A stretch of DNA of 64,000 nt from an uncultured bacterium (lineage in GTDB: Bacteria; Acidobacteriota; Thermoanaerobaculia; Thermoanaerobaculales; Thermoanaerobaculaceae): positions 1-64,000 of the forward strand of contig CALEVZ010000046.1 of assembly GCA_937924755.1 (NCBI GenBank), written 5' to 3'. Shown here one piece after another: positions 36,450 through 44,725 of this stretch (its first letter is position 1; every line of letters starts with the position of its first letter). The notes under the pieces are model-generated. The model was not told where the DNA came from. It made no database searches and saw nothing but the letters and a program-made list of their open reading frames with translations. Made by a program: the position numbers and the translations under genes.

Positions 36450-37871
36450 GTGCCCAGCACCATCGTCATTGACAACGTTACCCGCATCGAGGGCCACGCC
36501 AAAATCACCATCCACCTGGACGAGCACGGCTTCGTGCACGACGCGGCGTTCCACGTGACGCAGTTGCGCGGCTTCGAGAAGCTCTGCGAGGGGCGGCCCT
36601 TTTACGAGATGCCGGCTTTGATGGCCCGCACTTGCGGCATCTGTCCCGTGAGCCACCTCATCGCCGGGGCCAAGGCCTGCGACGAGCTGATGGCCGTGCG
36701 GATTCCTCCCACTGCCCAGAAGCTGCGGCGCATCATGAACCTGGCGCAGATCCTGCAGTCCCACGCTCTGAACCTCTTCTACCTCGCCGGCCCCGACATC
36801 GCTCTGGGCTTTGACGCCGACCCCGGCCAGCGCAACCTCTTCGGCTTGGCCCAAGCCCACCCGGGGCTGGTGCGGGACGGCATCCGCCTGCGCCAGGTGG
36901 GGCAGCAGATCATCGAGATCCTGGGCGGCAAGCGCATCCACCCCGCCTGGGTAGTGCCGGGGGGGGTGGCCTCTCCCCTCACCATCGAACAGCGGGACGC
37001 CATCCTGGCCCTGCTGCCCCAGGCACTCACCCTGGCCCAGCGCACTCTGGACTGGTACAAGGGGGTGATGGGGGAGTTTGGGGAGGAGATCCGCTCCTTC
37101 GGCAACTTCCCCAGCCTTTTCATGGGATTGGTGGATGCCGAGGGGGGGCTGGAGCACTACGACGGGCAGCTGCGCCTCATCGACGCCGCCGGCAAAGTGG
37201 TGGTGGAGGCCATCCCGCCGGCCCGCTACGGAGAGTACATCGGCGAGGCGGTGGAACCCTTCAGCTACTTGAAGAGCCCCTACTTCAAGCCCAAGGGGTA
37301 CCCTGAGGGGATGTACCGGGTTGGCCCACTGGCGCGCCTGAATATCGCCGCCACCTGCCGCACCACCTGGGCCGCTCAGGAGCTGGCGGAGTTCAAAGTG
37401 CTGGGCCACCCCACGGTGCTGTCCACCTTCCACAACCACTACGCCCGTTTCGTGGAAATGCTCTTCGCCATCGAGCGCATCGACCAGCTGCTGCGGGAGG
37501 ACGACATCCTGGACACCCACGTGCGGGCCCTGGCTGCCCCCAACGCCGCCGAGGGGGTGGGCATCGCCGAGGCCCCCCGCGGCACCTTGATCCACCACTA
37601 CCGCATCGACGCCCAGGGGCTCATCACCTTCGCCAATCTGATCATCGCCACCGGCCACAACTCGCTGGCCATGAATCGGGCGGTGCTGCAGGTGGCCAAG
37701 CGCTTCGTCAAGGGGTCGAGCCTGCAGGAGGGGATGTTGAACCGGGTCGAGGGGGTCATCCGCGCCTTCGACCCGTGCCTGTCCTGCTCCACCCACGCCC
37801 TGGGGCAGATGCCCCTGGAGCTCCGCCTGCTGGGCCCCGATGGCGAGGTGTTGGACCGCCTAGTCCGGTGA
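36450..37871 (+). CDS. hoxH: [NiFe] hydrogenase large subunit HoxH
   Basis: HoxH holds the NiFe active site that oxidises or evolves H2. The 473-residue protein has the N-terminal CxxC in ARTCGICPVSH and the C-terminal CxxC in DPCLSCSTH, plus the RIEGHAK start motif. After STH comes an extension of about 24 residues (starting ALGQMPLELRLL), the part removed by the HoxW-type protease during maturation. Neither hoxW nor hyp genes follow in this window. The GTG start has SD TAGGAGGG. Confidence 0.95.
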   Translation: MPSTIVIDNVTRIEGHAKITIHLDEHGFVHDAAFHVTQLRGFEKLCEGRPFYEMPALMARTCGICPVSHLIAGAKACDELMAVRIPPTAQKLRRIMNLAQILQSHALNLFYLAGPDIALGFDADPGQRNLFGLAQAHPGLVRDGIRLRQVGQQIIEILGGKRIHPAWVVPGGVASPLTIEQRDAILALLPQALTLAQRTLDWYKGVMGEFGEEIRSFGNFPSLFMGLVDAEGGLEHYDGQLRLIDAAGKVVVEAIPPARYGEYIGEAVEPFSYLKSPYFKPKGYPEGMYRVGPLARLNIAATCRTTWAAQELAEFKVLGHPTVLSTFHNHYARFVEMLFAIERIDQLLREDDILDTHVRALAAPNAAEGVGIAEAPRGTLIHHYRIDAQGLITFANLIIATGHNSLAMNRAVLQVAKRFVKGSSLQEGMLNRVEGVIRAFDPCLSCSTHALGQMPLELRLLGPDGEVLDRLVR

Positions 37872-37873
37872 CG

Positions 37874-37929
37874 GGCGCCGGCACCCGGCGCAGGGTTCTT
37901 CATCCCTCCCTGCCCCGCGGAGCGGGGCA
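37874..37929 (+). terminator. Two hairpins after hoxH
   Basis: GCGCCGG/CCGGCGC (7-bp stem, 37874-37890) and TGCCCCGC/GCGGGGCA (8-bp stem, 37911-37929) follow the hoxH stop. No T tract follows, so they may be RNA-stabilising or Rho-assisted rather than classic intrinsic terminators. Confidence 0.45.
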
Positions 37930-38279
37930 AAGACTCGCGCACCCCACGGTCACGGACGCGGTCACGGTCACGGGTGGCGCCGGAGGTGAGCTCCGGCCCT
38001 TTGACGCGGCCAGCGTGAAGCGGGCAATCCGGCGGCCGCATGCGTTGCTCCATGTGCGAGAAAAACCGTCGGCAGCTCTTCAACGCCCGTGCGGATCTCG
38101 ACGCGATTCACGGCCCCACCTGCTGTCCAGGCTTGGGGGTGGTGTGGGTGATTGGGCGGCCCGATGTCTCGCGGTGAAGTCGGGGGCGAGGGGCCGGCAG
38201 CAGCCGAGGGCCGCGGTGCTGGCCCCGTCGACCCGGGACGGGCGCTGCATCGGCTCGAGAGGGAGAGGCGACCTGGTTC
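37930..38279. other. Intergenic region after the hox operon
   Basis: It holds inverse-oriented CCGTGACC-type repeats at 37945-37973. A short rightward open stretch from about 38050 (CEKNRRQLFNARADLD..) is too short and has no start signal or recognised family. Otherwise nothing is seen up to the mobBA stop. Confidence 0.4.
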
Positions 38280-39350
38280 TCAGCAGCGACGTCGTCGCGG
38301 CACCTTCGCCAGCCGCCGCCGAGCGGTCGCCAGTTCATTAGGGGTGTTGACGTTGGCGAGGGCGGGGGCGACGTCGGGCGGCAAGTCCGGGGTGAGGACC
38401 TTAGGGTGGGGGGCCACCAGCCGGGGGGCCACCTCGCCGCGCAGGAGGAGGTCTTCCAGCAGCGGTGCGGCCTGCGGTTCCCACAGGGCGGCCAGGGGCT
38501 CCAGGTGCCCCTGGCAATCGCGGGGGATGACCGCCCACACTCCGGGCCGGCGATGGGAGAGCACCCAGGCCAGCGCCTGGGGCGTCAGGGCGGGCATGTC
38601 GCAGGCGGCGATCAACCAGGCCGCCGTGGGGTGAGAGCGCAGGGCGGCGAGGATCCCGGCCAGTGGACCGGCTACCCCCGGCGCGTCGGGCACCCGGAGG
38701 TGGGAGGCGGTGCGCGGCGCTTCACCCAGCAGCACCACTCCCTGCGCATGGGGGGAGAGGGCGTCTGCCACCCGTTGCAGGAGGGAGCGCCCGCCGACCC
38801 GGGCAAGGTGCTTGGGTCTGCCCATGCGCGTCGAGGCTCCCCCCACCAGCGCTCCCCCCAGCAGCGGGCGGGCGGCGAAGTGCCTCTGGACCACCTGCTC
38901 CGCCAGGTTCAGGAAGACGGCCAGGCGGCCGTCGTCATCGGGCAGGGTGGCCAGGAGGTGGGTAAGGGAAGGGGGTGGCGGCGTTCCGTCCTCGTGCTCT
39001 AGCCACACCTTGGGCAAAGGGGTGTCCTTGTGTCCCTCCACCAGCACCAGGTCGTGGGTGGCGGCCAGGGCGCGCAAGGCCCGCTCCAGGCCGGTGTCAC
39101 TGCCGGCGGGCAGGCGGGCGAAGCACTCCGAGGGGGAGCGCAGCACGACGCTGGCGCCGGCGCGGAAGAGGCGGTCGGAATCCTTGCCGGGCCGGTCCAC
39201 CTGGACGCCGTGGGCGTCGTGTTTGACCGCGGCCACCCGCAACCCCGAGGCGAGAAGCCGCGGGATGGCGGCCTCCAGGAGGGTGGTCTTGCCGGCGCCG
39301 CTCCAGCCGCAGGCGGCCAGCACGGGGGCGGGAAGGAGATCACATCGCAC
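38280..39350 (-). CDS. MobB-MobA fusion for molybdenum cofactor dinucleotide synthesis
   Basis: The 356-residue protein starts with a MobB-like GTPase domain (P-loop GWSGAGKTT at residues 15-23, VAAVKHDAHG, LVEGHKDTPLPK) and continues from about residue 165 with a MobA-like nucleotidyltransferase (GGASTRMGRPK, AACDMPALTP). MobA attaches GMP to molybdopterin; MobB may deliver the cofactor or GTP. The two are usually separate genes. The GTG at 39350 has no SD but has TACACT 6 nt upstream. No molybdoenzyme is encoded beside it. Confidence 0.88.
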   Translation of the reverse strand: MRCDLLPAPVLAACGWSGAGKTTLLEAAIPRLLASGLRVAAVKHDAHGVQVDRPGKDSDRLFRAGASVVLRSPSECFARLPAGSDTGLERALRALAATHDLVLVEGHKDTPLPKVWLEHEDGTPPPPSLTHLLATLPDDDGRLAVFLNLAEQVVQRHFAARPLLGGALVGGASTRMGRPKHLARVGGRSLLQRVADALSPHAQGVVLLGEAPRTASHLRVPDAPGVAGPLAGILAALRSHPTAAWLIAACDMPALTPQALAWVLSHRRPGVWAVIPRDCQGHLEPLAALWEPQAAPLLEDLLLRGEVAPRLVAPHPKVLTPDLPPDVAPALANVNTPNELATARRRLAKVPRRRRC

Positions 39351-39356
39351 GGCGGC

Positions 39357-39362
39357 AGTGTA
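39357..39362 (-). promoter_or_regulatory. -10 box (TACACT) of leaderless mobBA gene
   Basis: On the minus strand TACACT ends 6 nt before GTG 39350; no Shine-Dalgarno sequence is present. Confidence 0.45.
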
Positions 39363-39412
39363 CGTTTTTCCGCCCTCCGCGACGCGACCTGGCGGTTGCG
39401 GAGCGCAGGCCC

Positions 39413-39847
39413 TTAGGTGCTGGGGCCCGTCGCTTTGCGGGGGCGGATGGCGATGGTGCAGCGGGCGGCGCATACCAGGTCGCCGCTCTCGTCGATGACG
39501 TCGATGGCGTAGACGTGGGTGGTGCGGCCGCGGTAGAGCGGTCGGGCGGTGGCCACTACCGTGCCGGTGCGTTTGGCCTTGAGGTGGGTGGCGTTGAGGT
39601 CCACCCCGGCGACGATGGTGCGGGTGAGGTCGACGCTCATGGCGGCGGCGAAGGAGGCGGCGGACTCGGCCAGCAGCGCCGAGACCCCGCCGTGCAGGAT
39701 GCCGAAGGGTTGCCGGTGGCGGTCGTCGATGTCGAGGGCGACCTGAAAGTTCTCGGGGTCGTAGCACTGTACGCGGATCCCCAGGGGGGCGAAAACCGTG
39801 TACGGCAAAAGCTGCTCGGCGTGGCGAATGAAGATGTCGCGGTCCAC
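39413..39847 (-). CDS. PaaI/YbgC-like hotdog thioesterase
   Basis: A 144-residue single hotdog-fold protein with the acyl-CoA thioesterase motif GILHGGVSALLAESAA and a C-terminal beta region. PaaI-type enzymes hydrolyse aryl- or acyl-CoA esters. A GTG start at 39847 is preceded by GGAAAAGGGG. Substrate and pathway are not indicated by the neighbours. Confidence 0.85.
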   Translation of the reverse strand: MDRDIFIRHAEQLLPYTVFAPLGIRVQCYDPENFQVALDIDDRHRQPFGILHGGVSALLAESAASFAAAMSVDLTRTIVAGVDLNATHLKAKRTGTVVATARPLYRGRTTHVYAIDVIDESGDLVCAARCTIAIRPRKATGPST

Positions 39848-39911
39848 CGCTGGCCCCTTTTCCAGGCGGATCGTAGCACCACCGCGGATTGACGAGCGTG
39901 GGTGCGCCTCC

Positions 39912-39917
39912 TAAAGT
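39912..39917 (+). promoter_or_regulatory. -10 box (TAAAGT) of leaderless membrane-protein gene
   Basis: TAAAGT ends 9 nt before the ATG at 39927. Confidence 0.4.
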
Positions 39918-39926
39918 GCTGAGGCG

Positions 39927-41102
39927 ATGAGACGGCTCCTGACGAAACCATGGATACCGGCGATGCTGGCGTGCGCGGTGGCGTGGGCGGTGCTGCTGGT
40001 GGCGCTGGCCTGGGGGAGGTTCGACGGAGATGCGCGCGGGTTCATCTTCGCCGGTGCCGCCTTCCGGCGACCGGCGGTACTGGCCGATGTGCCGGTGCTC
40101 TCCCAGTACGGCTACGACGGTCAGTTCTACGCCGTACTCGCCACCGATCCGCTGCTCCTGCGTCCCGCGACCCCGGGGTACCTGGACACGGCGGCCTACC
40201 GGGCCGCCCGCGTCGGCGCGCCGCTGGCGGCGTGGCTGCTGGGCCTGGGGCAACCGGCAACGGCGGTGTGGGCATACCTGCTGCTGTGCTGGGCGGGGGC
40301 GCTGGCGCTGGTGGGGGTGCTGGCCGCCTGGCTGGGCGAGCGGGGCATCTCACCGTGGTGGGCGGTAGCCATTGGGGTCAGCGGGGGCGTGGCTGCCTCG
40401 GTGCTGCGCGCCACGCCCGACGCCCTGGCGGTGGCGTTGGCGCTGGGAGGGTTGTGGGCGTTGGAGCGGCAGCGACACGGCTGGGCCCTGGGGCTGATGA
40501 GCGCGGCGACGTTGACGCGGGAGACCATGGTGTTGGTGGCGCTGGGGGTGGCGGTGGCCGAACTGGTGGCGGGGCGGCGCCGGCACGGGGCGTTGTACGC
40601 CCTGATTCCTGCCGGGGTGTACGGCGTCTGGCGGGGGGTGCTGGCGCTGATGCTGGAGGACGCAGCACTGCTGGCGGGGGGGAACTTGGGCTGGCCGCTG
40701 GCGTGGCTGGCCGGCAAGTTTGCCAGCCTGGGGCGCGGCGGTGCGGGGGCGGTGGGGATGGAGTTGTGGGGGGTGCTGGCGATGATCGCTGGGTTAGGGG
40801 GGGCAGTGGTACTGGCCCGGCGCGCCCTGCGGGAGGCACCGGCGGCCGCCTATCTGCTGTTCGCCCTGTTGGCGGTGGTGCTGTCGAGTCAGGTGCTGGT
40901 TGAGGCCTACGCCTATGCGCGGGTCCTGTTGCCCATGGCGGCGCTGGGGCTGGTGCTGGCTTCGGAAGGCAAACCACTGTCAAGGCTTTGGTTCCATTTC
41001 CAGGCGGGCTTCCAGGCGCTGGTGGGCCTCGCCATGGTGCGGGTGGAGCTGGGCGCCACGTTTCCGGCCCTGGCGAACCTCAAGGGATATCTTTTCGGGT
41101 AG
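39927..41102 (+). CDS. Multi-pass membrane protein, GT-C-like
   Basis: A 391-residue protein with about ten hydrophobic segments. After the first helix comes a lumenal loop with the motif QYGYDGQFYAVLATDP, found in a group of uncharacterised GT-C-like membrane proteins in which an aspartate in the first loop is probably catalytic. It may be a lipid-linked sugar transferase, but no donor or acceptor can be named. It stands alone between a thioesterase and a cell-wall recycling operon. Confidence 0.7.
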   Translation: MRRLLTKPWIPAMLACAVAWAVLLVALAWGRFDGDARGFIFAGAAFRRPAVLADVPVLSQYGYDGQFYAVLATDPLLLRPATPGYLDTAAYRAARVGAPLAAWLLGLGQPATAVWAYLLLCWAGALALVGVLAAWLGERGISPWWAVAIGVSGGVAASVLRATPDALAVALALGGLWALERQRHGWALGLMSAATLTRETMVLVALGVAVAELVAGRRRHGALYALIPAGVYGVWRGVLALMLEDAALLAGGNLGWPLAWLAGKFASLGRGGAGAVGMELWGVLAMIAGLGGAVVLARRALREAPAAAYLLFALLAVVLSSQVLVEAYAYARVLLPMAALGLVLASEGKPLSRLWFHFQAGFQALVGLAMVRVELGATFPALANLKGYLFG

Positions 41103-41215
41103 CTCGGCCGCCTGGAAATCGTAGGAATCTTTTTCTTCCTTCTCAACGTCGAACTAGGCGCGAACGGCCAGCGATGAGGGTGGCACGTGCAGCTCGGCGG
41201 TCTCCGCATCACAGC

Positions 41216-41221
41216 TATACT
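41216..41221 (+). promoter_or_regulatory. -10 box (TATACT) of leaderless namZ-like operon
   Basis: TATACT ends 8 nt before GTG 41230; no Shine-Dalgarno sequence lies between them. Confidence 0.55.
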
Positions 41222-41229
41222 GCCCGCCC

Positions 41230-42408
41230 GTGACCAAGGTCTCGACCGGGCTGGATGTGTTGTGCCGCGATCCGGCGCTGCTGGCGGGTCGTCGCTTCGC
41301 GCTGCTGGCCAACCAGGCGGCGGTGACCGTCGAGCTGGAGCCGGCCTGGGAGGTTCTGACGCGGACGGCGGGGCGGCTGGTTCGTCTTTTCGCCCCGGAA
41401 CACGGGCTGTACGGCGTCGCCCAGGACATGGAGGCGGTGGGCGACGAGGTACTCGCCGGGGTGCCGGTGCGCTCCCTCTACGGCACCGATGAATCGACGC
41501 TGGCCCCGCCCCCGCGGGAGTTGGAGGAGGTGGAGGCAGTGGTGGTGGATCTGCCGGACATCGGCTGCCGCCACTACACCTTCGCCGCCACCATGGCGCA
41601 CATGATGGCGGCGTGCGAAGCCGCAGGCGTGGAGGTGATCGTCTGCGATCGCCCCAACCCGCTGGGTGGCCTGGCTCTGGAGGGCGGGCCGGTGGAGGAG
41701 GGGTATCGCTCCTTCGTCTCGGAGCTGCCGGTGCCGGTGCGCCACGGCATGACCCTGGGGGAGCTGGCGTTGCTGCTGCGCGAGGAACGCCACCCCGATC
41801 TGGCCCTGACGGTCGTGCCGTGCCAGGGGTGGCGGAGGGAGTGGTGGTGGGACGAGACGGGTCTGCCGTGGGTGGCGCCCTCGCCCAACATGCCGACTCT
41901 GACCACCGCCGCCGTGTACCCGGGGGCGTGTCTGGTGGAAGCGACGGATCTCTCGGAGGGGCGGGGGACGACCCGGCCGTTTCAGCTCATCGGCGCCCCC
42001 TGGCTGGACGGCGAGGAGCTGGCGCGGCGGCTGAACCGGCGCGAGCTTCCCGGTTGCCGCTTCCGCTCCTGCCGGTTTCGGCCGGAGTTCGGCAAGTGGG
42101 CCGGGACAGTGTGCGGCGGGGTGGAGTGGCATGTGCTGGACCGCCCGGCAATGCGCCCGTTGGCCACCGGGGTGACGCTGCTGGAGGAGGCTCGCGCCCT
42201 GGCGCCGGAGCGCTTCGCCTGGCGGCGGGAACCCTACGAGTTCGTGGCCGACGTGCCGGCCATCGACCTGCTCACCGGTTCGCCCGCGGCGCGGGCGGTG
42301 GTGGAAGGACAGGGGGACGCGTCGGTACTGTTTTCGCAGTGGGATGAGTACTGTCGACGGTTTCGCCGCCGGCGCCGTGCCTATCTCCTGTATCCGGAGG
42401 GGGAATGA
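41230..42408 (+). CDS. NamZ/DUF1343 exo-beta-N-acetylmuramidase-like protein
   Basis: The 392-residue protein matches DUF1343, whose characterised member NamZ releases N-acetylmuramic acid from the non-reducing end of peptidoglycan fragments. Visible motifs are GRRFALLANQAAV, LFAPEHGLYG, VVDLPDIGCRHYTFAATM, VCDRPNPLGG, SPNMPTLTTAAVYPG and SEGRGTTRPF. No signal peptide is seen, suggesting action on imported fragments or an unusual export route. It overlaps the HAD phosphatase gene by 4 bp. Confidence 0.88.
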   Translation: MTKVSTGLDVLCRDPALLAGRRFALLANQAAVTVELEPAWEVLTRTAGRLVRLFAPEHGLYGVAQDMEAVGDEVLAGVPVRSLYGTDESTLAPPPRELEEVEAVVVDLPDIGCRHYTFAATMAHMMAACEAAGVEVIVCDRPNPLGGLALEGGPVEEGYRSFVSELPVPVRHGMTLGELALLLREERHPDLALTVVPCQGWRREWWWDETGLPWVAPSPNMPTLTTAAVYPGACLVEATDLSEGRGTTRPFQLIGAPWLDGEELARRLNRRELPGCRFRSCRFRPEFGKWAGTVCGGVEWHVLDRPAMRPLATGVTLLEEARALAPERFAWRREPYEFVADVPAIDLLTGSPAARAVVEGQGDASVLFSQWDEYCRRFRRRRRAYLLYPEGE

Positions 42409-43121
42409 CCGAGTCCAGGTGGCCGGAGGCGGTGCTGTTCGATCTCGACGGTACGCTCGCCGACTCGTTTTTCGGCATTCAGGCGGCGCTGGCGCGGGCG
42501 CTGGAGTCGCTCGGATTGCCGCAGCGCGATGTGGACTGGGTGCGGCGGCACGTCGGACGGGGCGCCCGCCCGTTGCTCGAAGACGCCCTGGGCGGGGAAC
42601 ACGCTCACCTGCTGTCGGCGCTGGGCGAAAGATTTCAGCGGCTGTACATCGCCACCTATCTCGACAACACCCCGCCGCGGCAGGGTGCTGCCGAGCTGCT
42701 CGCCCTGGCCCATGCCAACACTTCCGGACGGGTGGCGGTGGTGTCCAACAAGGTGGCGCCTTTGTGCCGCACTTGGCTGGAGCATGTGGGACTGCTGCGC
42801 TGGGTGGCGCTGGTGGCGGGCCCGGACACCTACGGGGCGGCCAAGCCCGATCCGGCCGCGGTGCTGCCGGTGCTGGAGGCTTTCGGGGTACCGCCGGAGG
42901 CCGGGTTGCTGGTGGGCGATATGCCCATCGACGCGGAAACCGCGGCCAACGCCGGGATGGCGTCGCTTTTGGTGGAGGGCGGCGCGGCGGACCGGGACGA
43001 GCTGCGGCAGGCGCATCCCCGCAGCGTCGTCGGCGACCTCGGCGAGGTCAGGGAGTGGCTGCTGCAACATGCTCGCGGGTGGGGCTACCATGTGTCCTCG
43101 GAAGGGAGAAGCGGCGAATGA
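42405..43121 (+). CDS. HAD-family phosphatase (phosphoglycolate phosphatase-like)
   Basis: A 238-residue HAD subclass I hydrolase with motif I FDLDGTLADS, motif II VVSNK, the lysine in AAKPDP, and motif IV VGDMPIDAETAANAGM. The cap and overall form are like Gph phosphatases. Between a muramidase and a cell-wall ligase gene it could dephosphorylate a sugar such as MurNAc-6-phosphate, but that is inference. It overlaps the previous and next genes by 4 bp. Confidence 0.85.
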   Translation: MTESRWPEAVLFDLDGTLADSFFGIQAALARALESLGLPQRDVDWVRRHVGRGARPLLEDALGGEHAHLLSALGERFQRLYIATYLDNTPPRQGAAELLALAHANTSGRVAVVSNKVAPLCRTWLEHVGLLRWVALVAGPDTYGAAKPDPAAVLPVLEAFGVPPEAGLLVGDMPIDAETAANAGMASLLVEGGAADRDELRQAHPRSVVGDLGEVREWLLQHARGWGYHVSSEGRSGE

Positions 43122-43438
43122 TCGATCGGCCCAGCGACAAGGAACAGGAGTACTTCATGAAGCAGGAGCTGGAGCGCCTCGCCAAGCTGCGCGAGGAGCA
43201 CCGCAGGAAGCTGGAGCAGGCCGAGCGCCAGAAACGCAAGGAGTTGTTCTGGATGCACTGCCCGAAGTGCGGCGACGATCTGGAAGTGACGCAGCTGGGG
43301 GGCGTGGAGGTGGACGTGTGCCCCGACTGCGGCGGCCTCTATCTGGATGCCGGCGAGCTGGACAAGATCCTCGAGGAAAAGACCCGCGGCCCCTTCGCCA
43401 AGGCGCTGAGATCGCTGCGCTCGGTGTTCGGTGGCTGA
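43118..43438 (+). CDS. Small zinc-ribbon (zf-TFIIB-type) protein
   Basis: A 106-residue protein with a charged helical N-terminus (about 45 residues) and a zinc ribbon with two cysteine pairs, CPKCGDDL and CPDCGGLYLDAGEL, the hallmark of zf-TFIIB domain proteins. Its function is unknown; it may bind RNA or protein. It overlaps the HAD gene by 4 bp and ddl by 8 bp, so it belongs to the cell-wall operon. Confidence 0.85.
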   Translation: MIDRPSDKEQEYFMKQELERLAKLREEHRRKLEQAERQKRKELFWMHCPKCGDDLEVTQLGGVEVDVCPDCGGLYLDAGELDKILEEKTRGPFAKALRSLRSVFGG

Positions 43439-44600
43439 GTCCGACGCCCGGGGGCAGGGGGAGAACATCCCAACGGCGGGCACCGGCCGGCAGCGCCTGC
43501 GGGTGGCGCTGGTCTTCGGGGGGCGCTCGGGGGAGCACGAGGTGTCCGTCGTGTCCGCGGGCTCGGTGGCCGCCGCCCTGGACCCGCAGGAGTTCGAGGT
43601 GGTGCCCATGGTCATCGATCGGGCGGGGAGGTGGACCAGCCCCGAAGAGGCGTGCCGGGTGCTCGCGGCGGCGGGCAGACGCAGCGATCAGGTACCCGAC
43701 GTGCGCGGCGAGCTGGGCCTGGATCTCCGCCTGGTGGCTCGGCAGGTGGACGTGGTGATGCCGATCTTGCACGGGCCCTTCGGCGAGGATGGCACCATCC
43801 AGGGGCTGTGCGAGATGCTGGATCTGCCCTACACGGGGTGTGACGTGGCCGCCTCGGCGGTGACCATGAACAAGGTATTGACGAAGCGGTTGCTGCGCGA
43901 GGCGGGGCTGCCCACGCCGCGCTTCGTCGCCGTGGCGGAGGCGCAGTGGCGGGCGTCTCCGCAGAAGGTTGGAGAGGCCTGTCGCCAGCTGCCGTTGCCC
44001 GTTTTCGTCAAGCCCGCCCGCCTGGGGTCGTCGGTGGGGATCAGCAAGGTGCGGGAGTGGGAAGGGCTGGCCGCCGCCCTGGAGATCGCCTTCGGCTACG
44101 ATGAGTTGGCGGTGGTGGAAGAGGGGATTCCGGCGCGGGAGATCGAGGTGGCGGTCCTGGGCGGGGAGCCTCCTCTCGCCTCGTTGCCGGGGGAGGTGGT
44201 GCCCGGCCGGGAATTCTACGACTATGTGGACAAGTATCTGGCGGACTCCTGCCAGCTGTTGGCCCCGGCCCCGCTCGATGAAGGCCAGGTGGAGCGGGTG
44301 CGGGAGCTGGCCCTGGACGCCTTCGCGACGTTGGGGTGCGAGGGGATGGCCCGGGTCGATCTGTTTCTCGACCAGCGCGACGGTTGCTTTCTCGTCAACG
44401 AGGTCAACGCCATCCCGGGCTTTACCCCGATTTCCATGTATCCGCGGCTGCTGGCCCTGAGTGGGGTGCCCTACCCCGAGCTGCTCCGCCGCCTGATCGA
44501 CCATGCGCTGACCCGCCACGGAAGGCGGCGGCGCACCGCCGACGCGGCGCTACGTCCCCTCGCCCAGCGTGCCGGGTTCGAATCGGTGGGTGCGGAGTAA
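43431..44600 (+). CDS. ddl: D-alanine--D-alanine ligase
   Basis: Ddl joins two D-Ala for peptidoglycan synthesis. The 389-residue ATP-grasp protein has ALVFGGRSGEHEVSVVSAGSV at the N-terminus, HGPFGEDGTIQG, VKPARLGSSVGISKV, and the C-terminal metal site with FLVNEVNAIPGFTPISMYP. A GTG at 43431 inside the end of the zinc-ribbon gene is the start; the first 20 residues are an extra hydrophilic leader, so a slightly later start is possible. Confidence 0.95.
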   Translation: MAESDARGQGENIPTAGTGRQRLRVALVFGGRSGEHEVSVVSAGSVAAALDPQEFEVVPMVIDRAGRWTSPEEACRVLAAAGRRSDQVPDVRGELGLDLRLVARQVDVVMPILHGPFGEDGTIQGLCEMLDLPYTGCDVAASAVTMNKVLTKRLLREAGLPTPRFVAVAEAQWRASPQKVGEACRQLPLPVFVKPARLGSSVGISKVREWEGLAAALEIAFGYDELAVVEEGIPAREIEVAVLGGEPPLASLPGEVVPGREFYDYVDKYLADSCQLLAPAPLDEGQVERVRELALDAFATLGCEGMARVDLFLDQRDGCFLVNEVNAIPGFTPISMYPRLLALSGVPYPELLRRLIDHALTRHGRRRRTADAALRPLAQRAGFESVGAE

Positions 44601-44635
44601 GAGTTTCGGGGGACAGGGTTTAGTTTCCTTGGAGG

Positions 44636-44665
44636 TTGACCGGCGGGGAAAGGGCGAAGTAGGAT
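44636..44665 (+). promoter_or_regulatory. Sigma70-type promoter of the malic enzyme gene
   Basis: TTGACC (44636-44641), an 18-bp spacer and TAGGAT (44660-44665) lie 60 nt upstream of the maeB ATG. Confidence 0.65.
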
Positions 44666-44725
44666 GCAGCTTGTGCTTTTTTTCATTTTACCCCTCGACC
44701 ACAGGTCGGGGGTGCGGAGGACGAG

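Noticed and set aside
35877-37796. A 639-codon open frame opposite hoxY/hoxH
   Set aside because: Antisense shadow of the hydrogenase genes.
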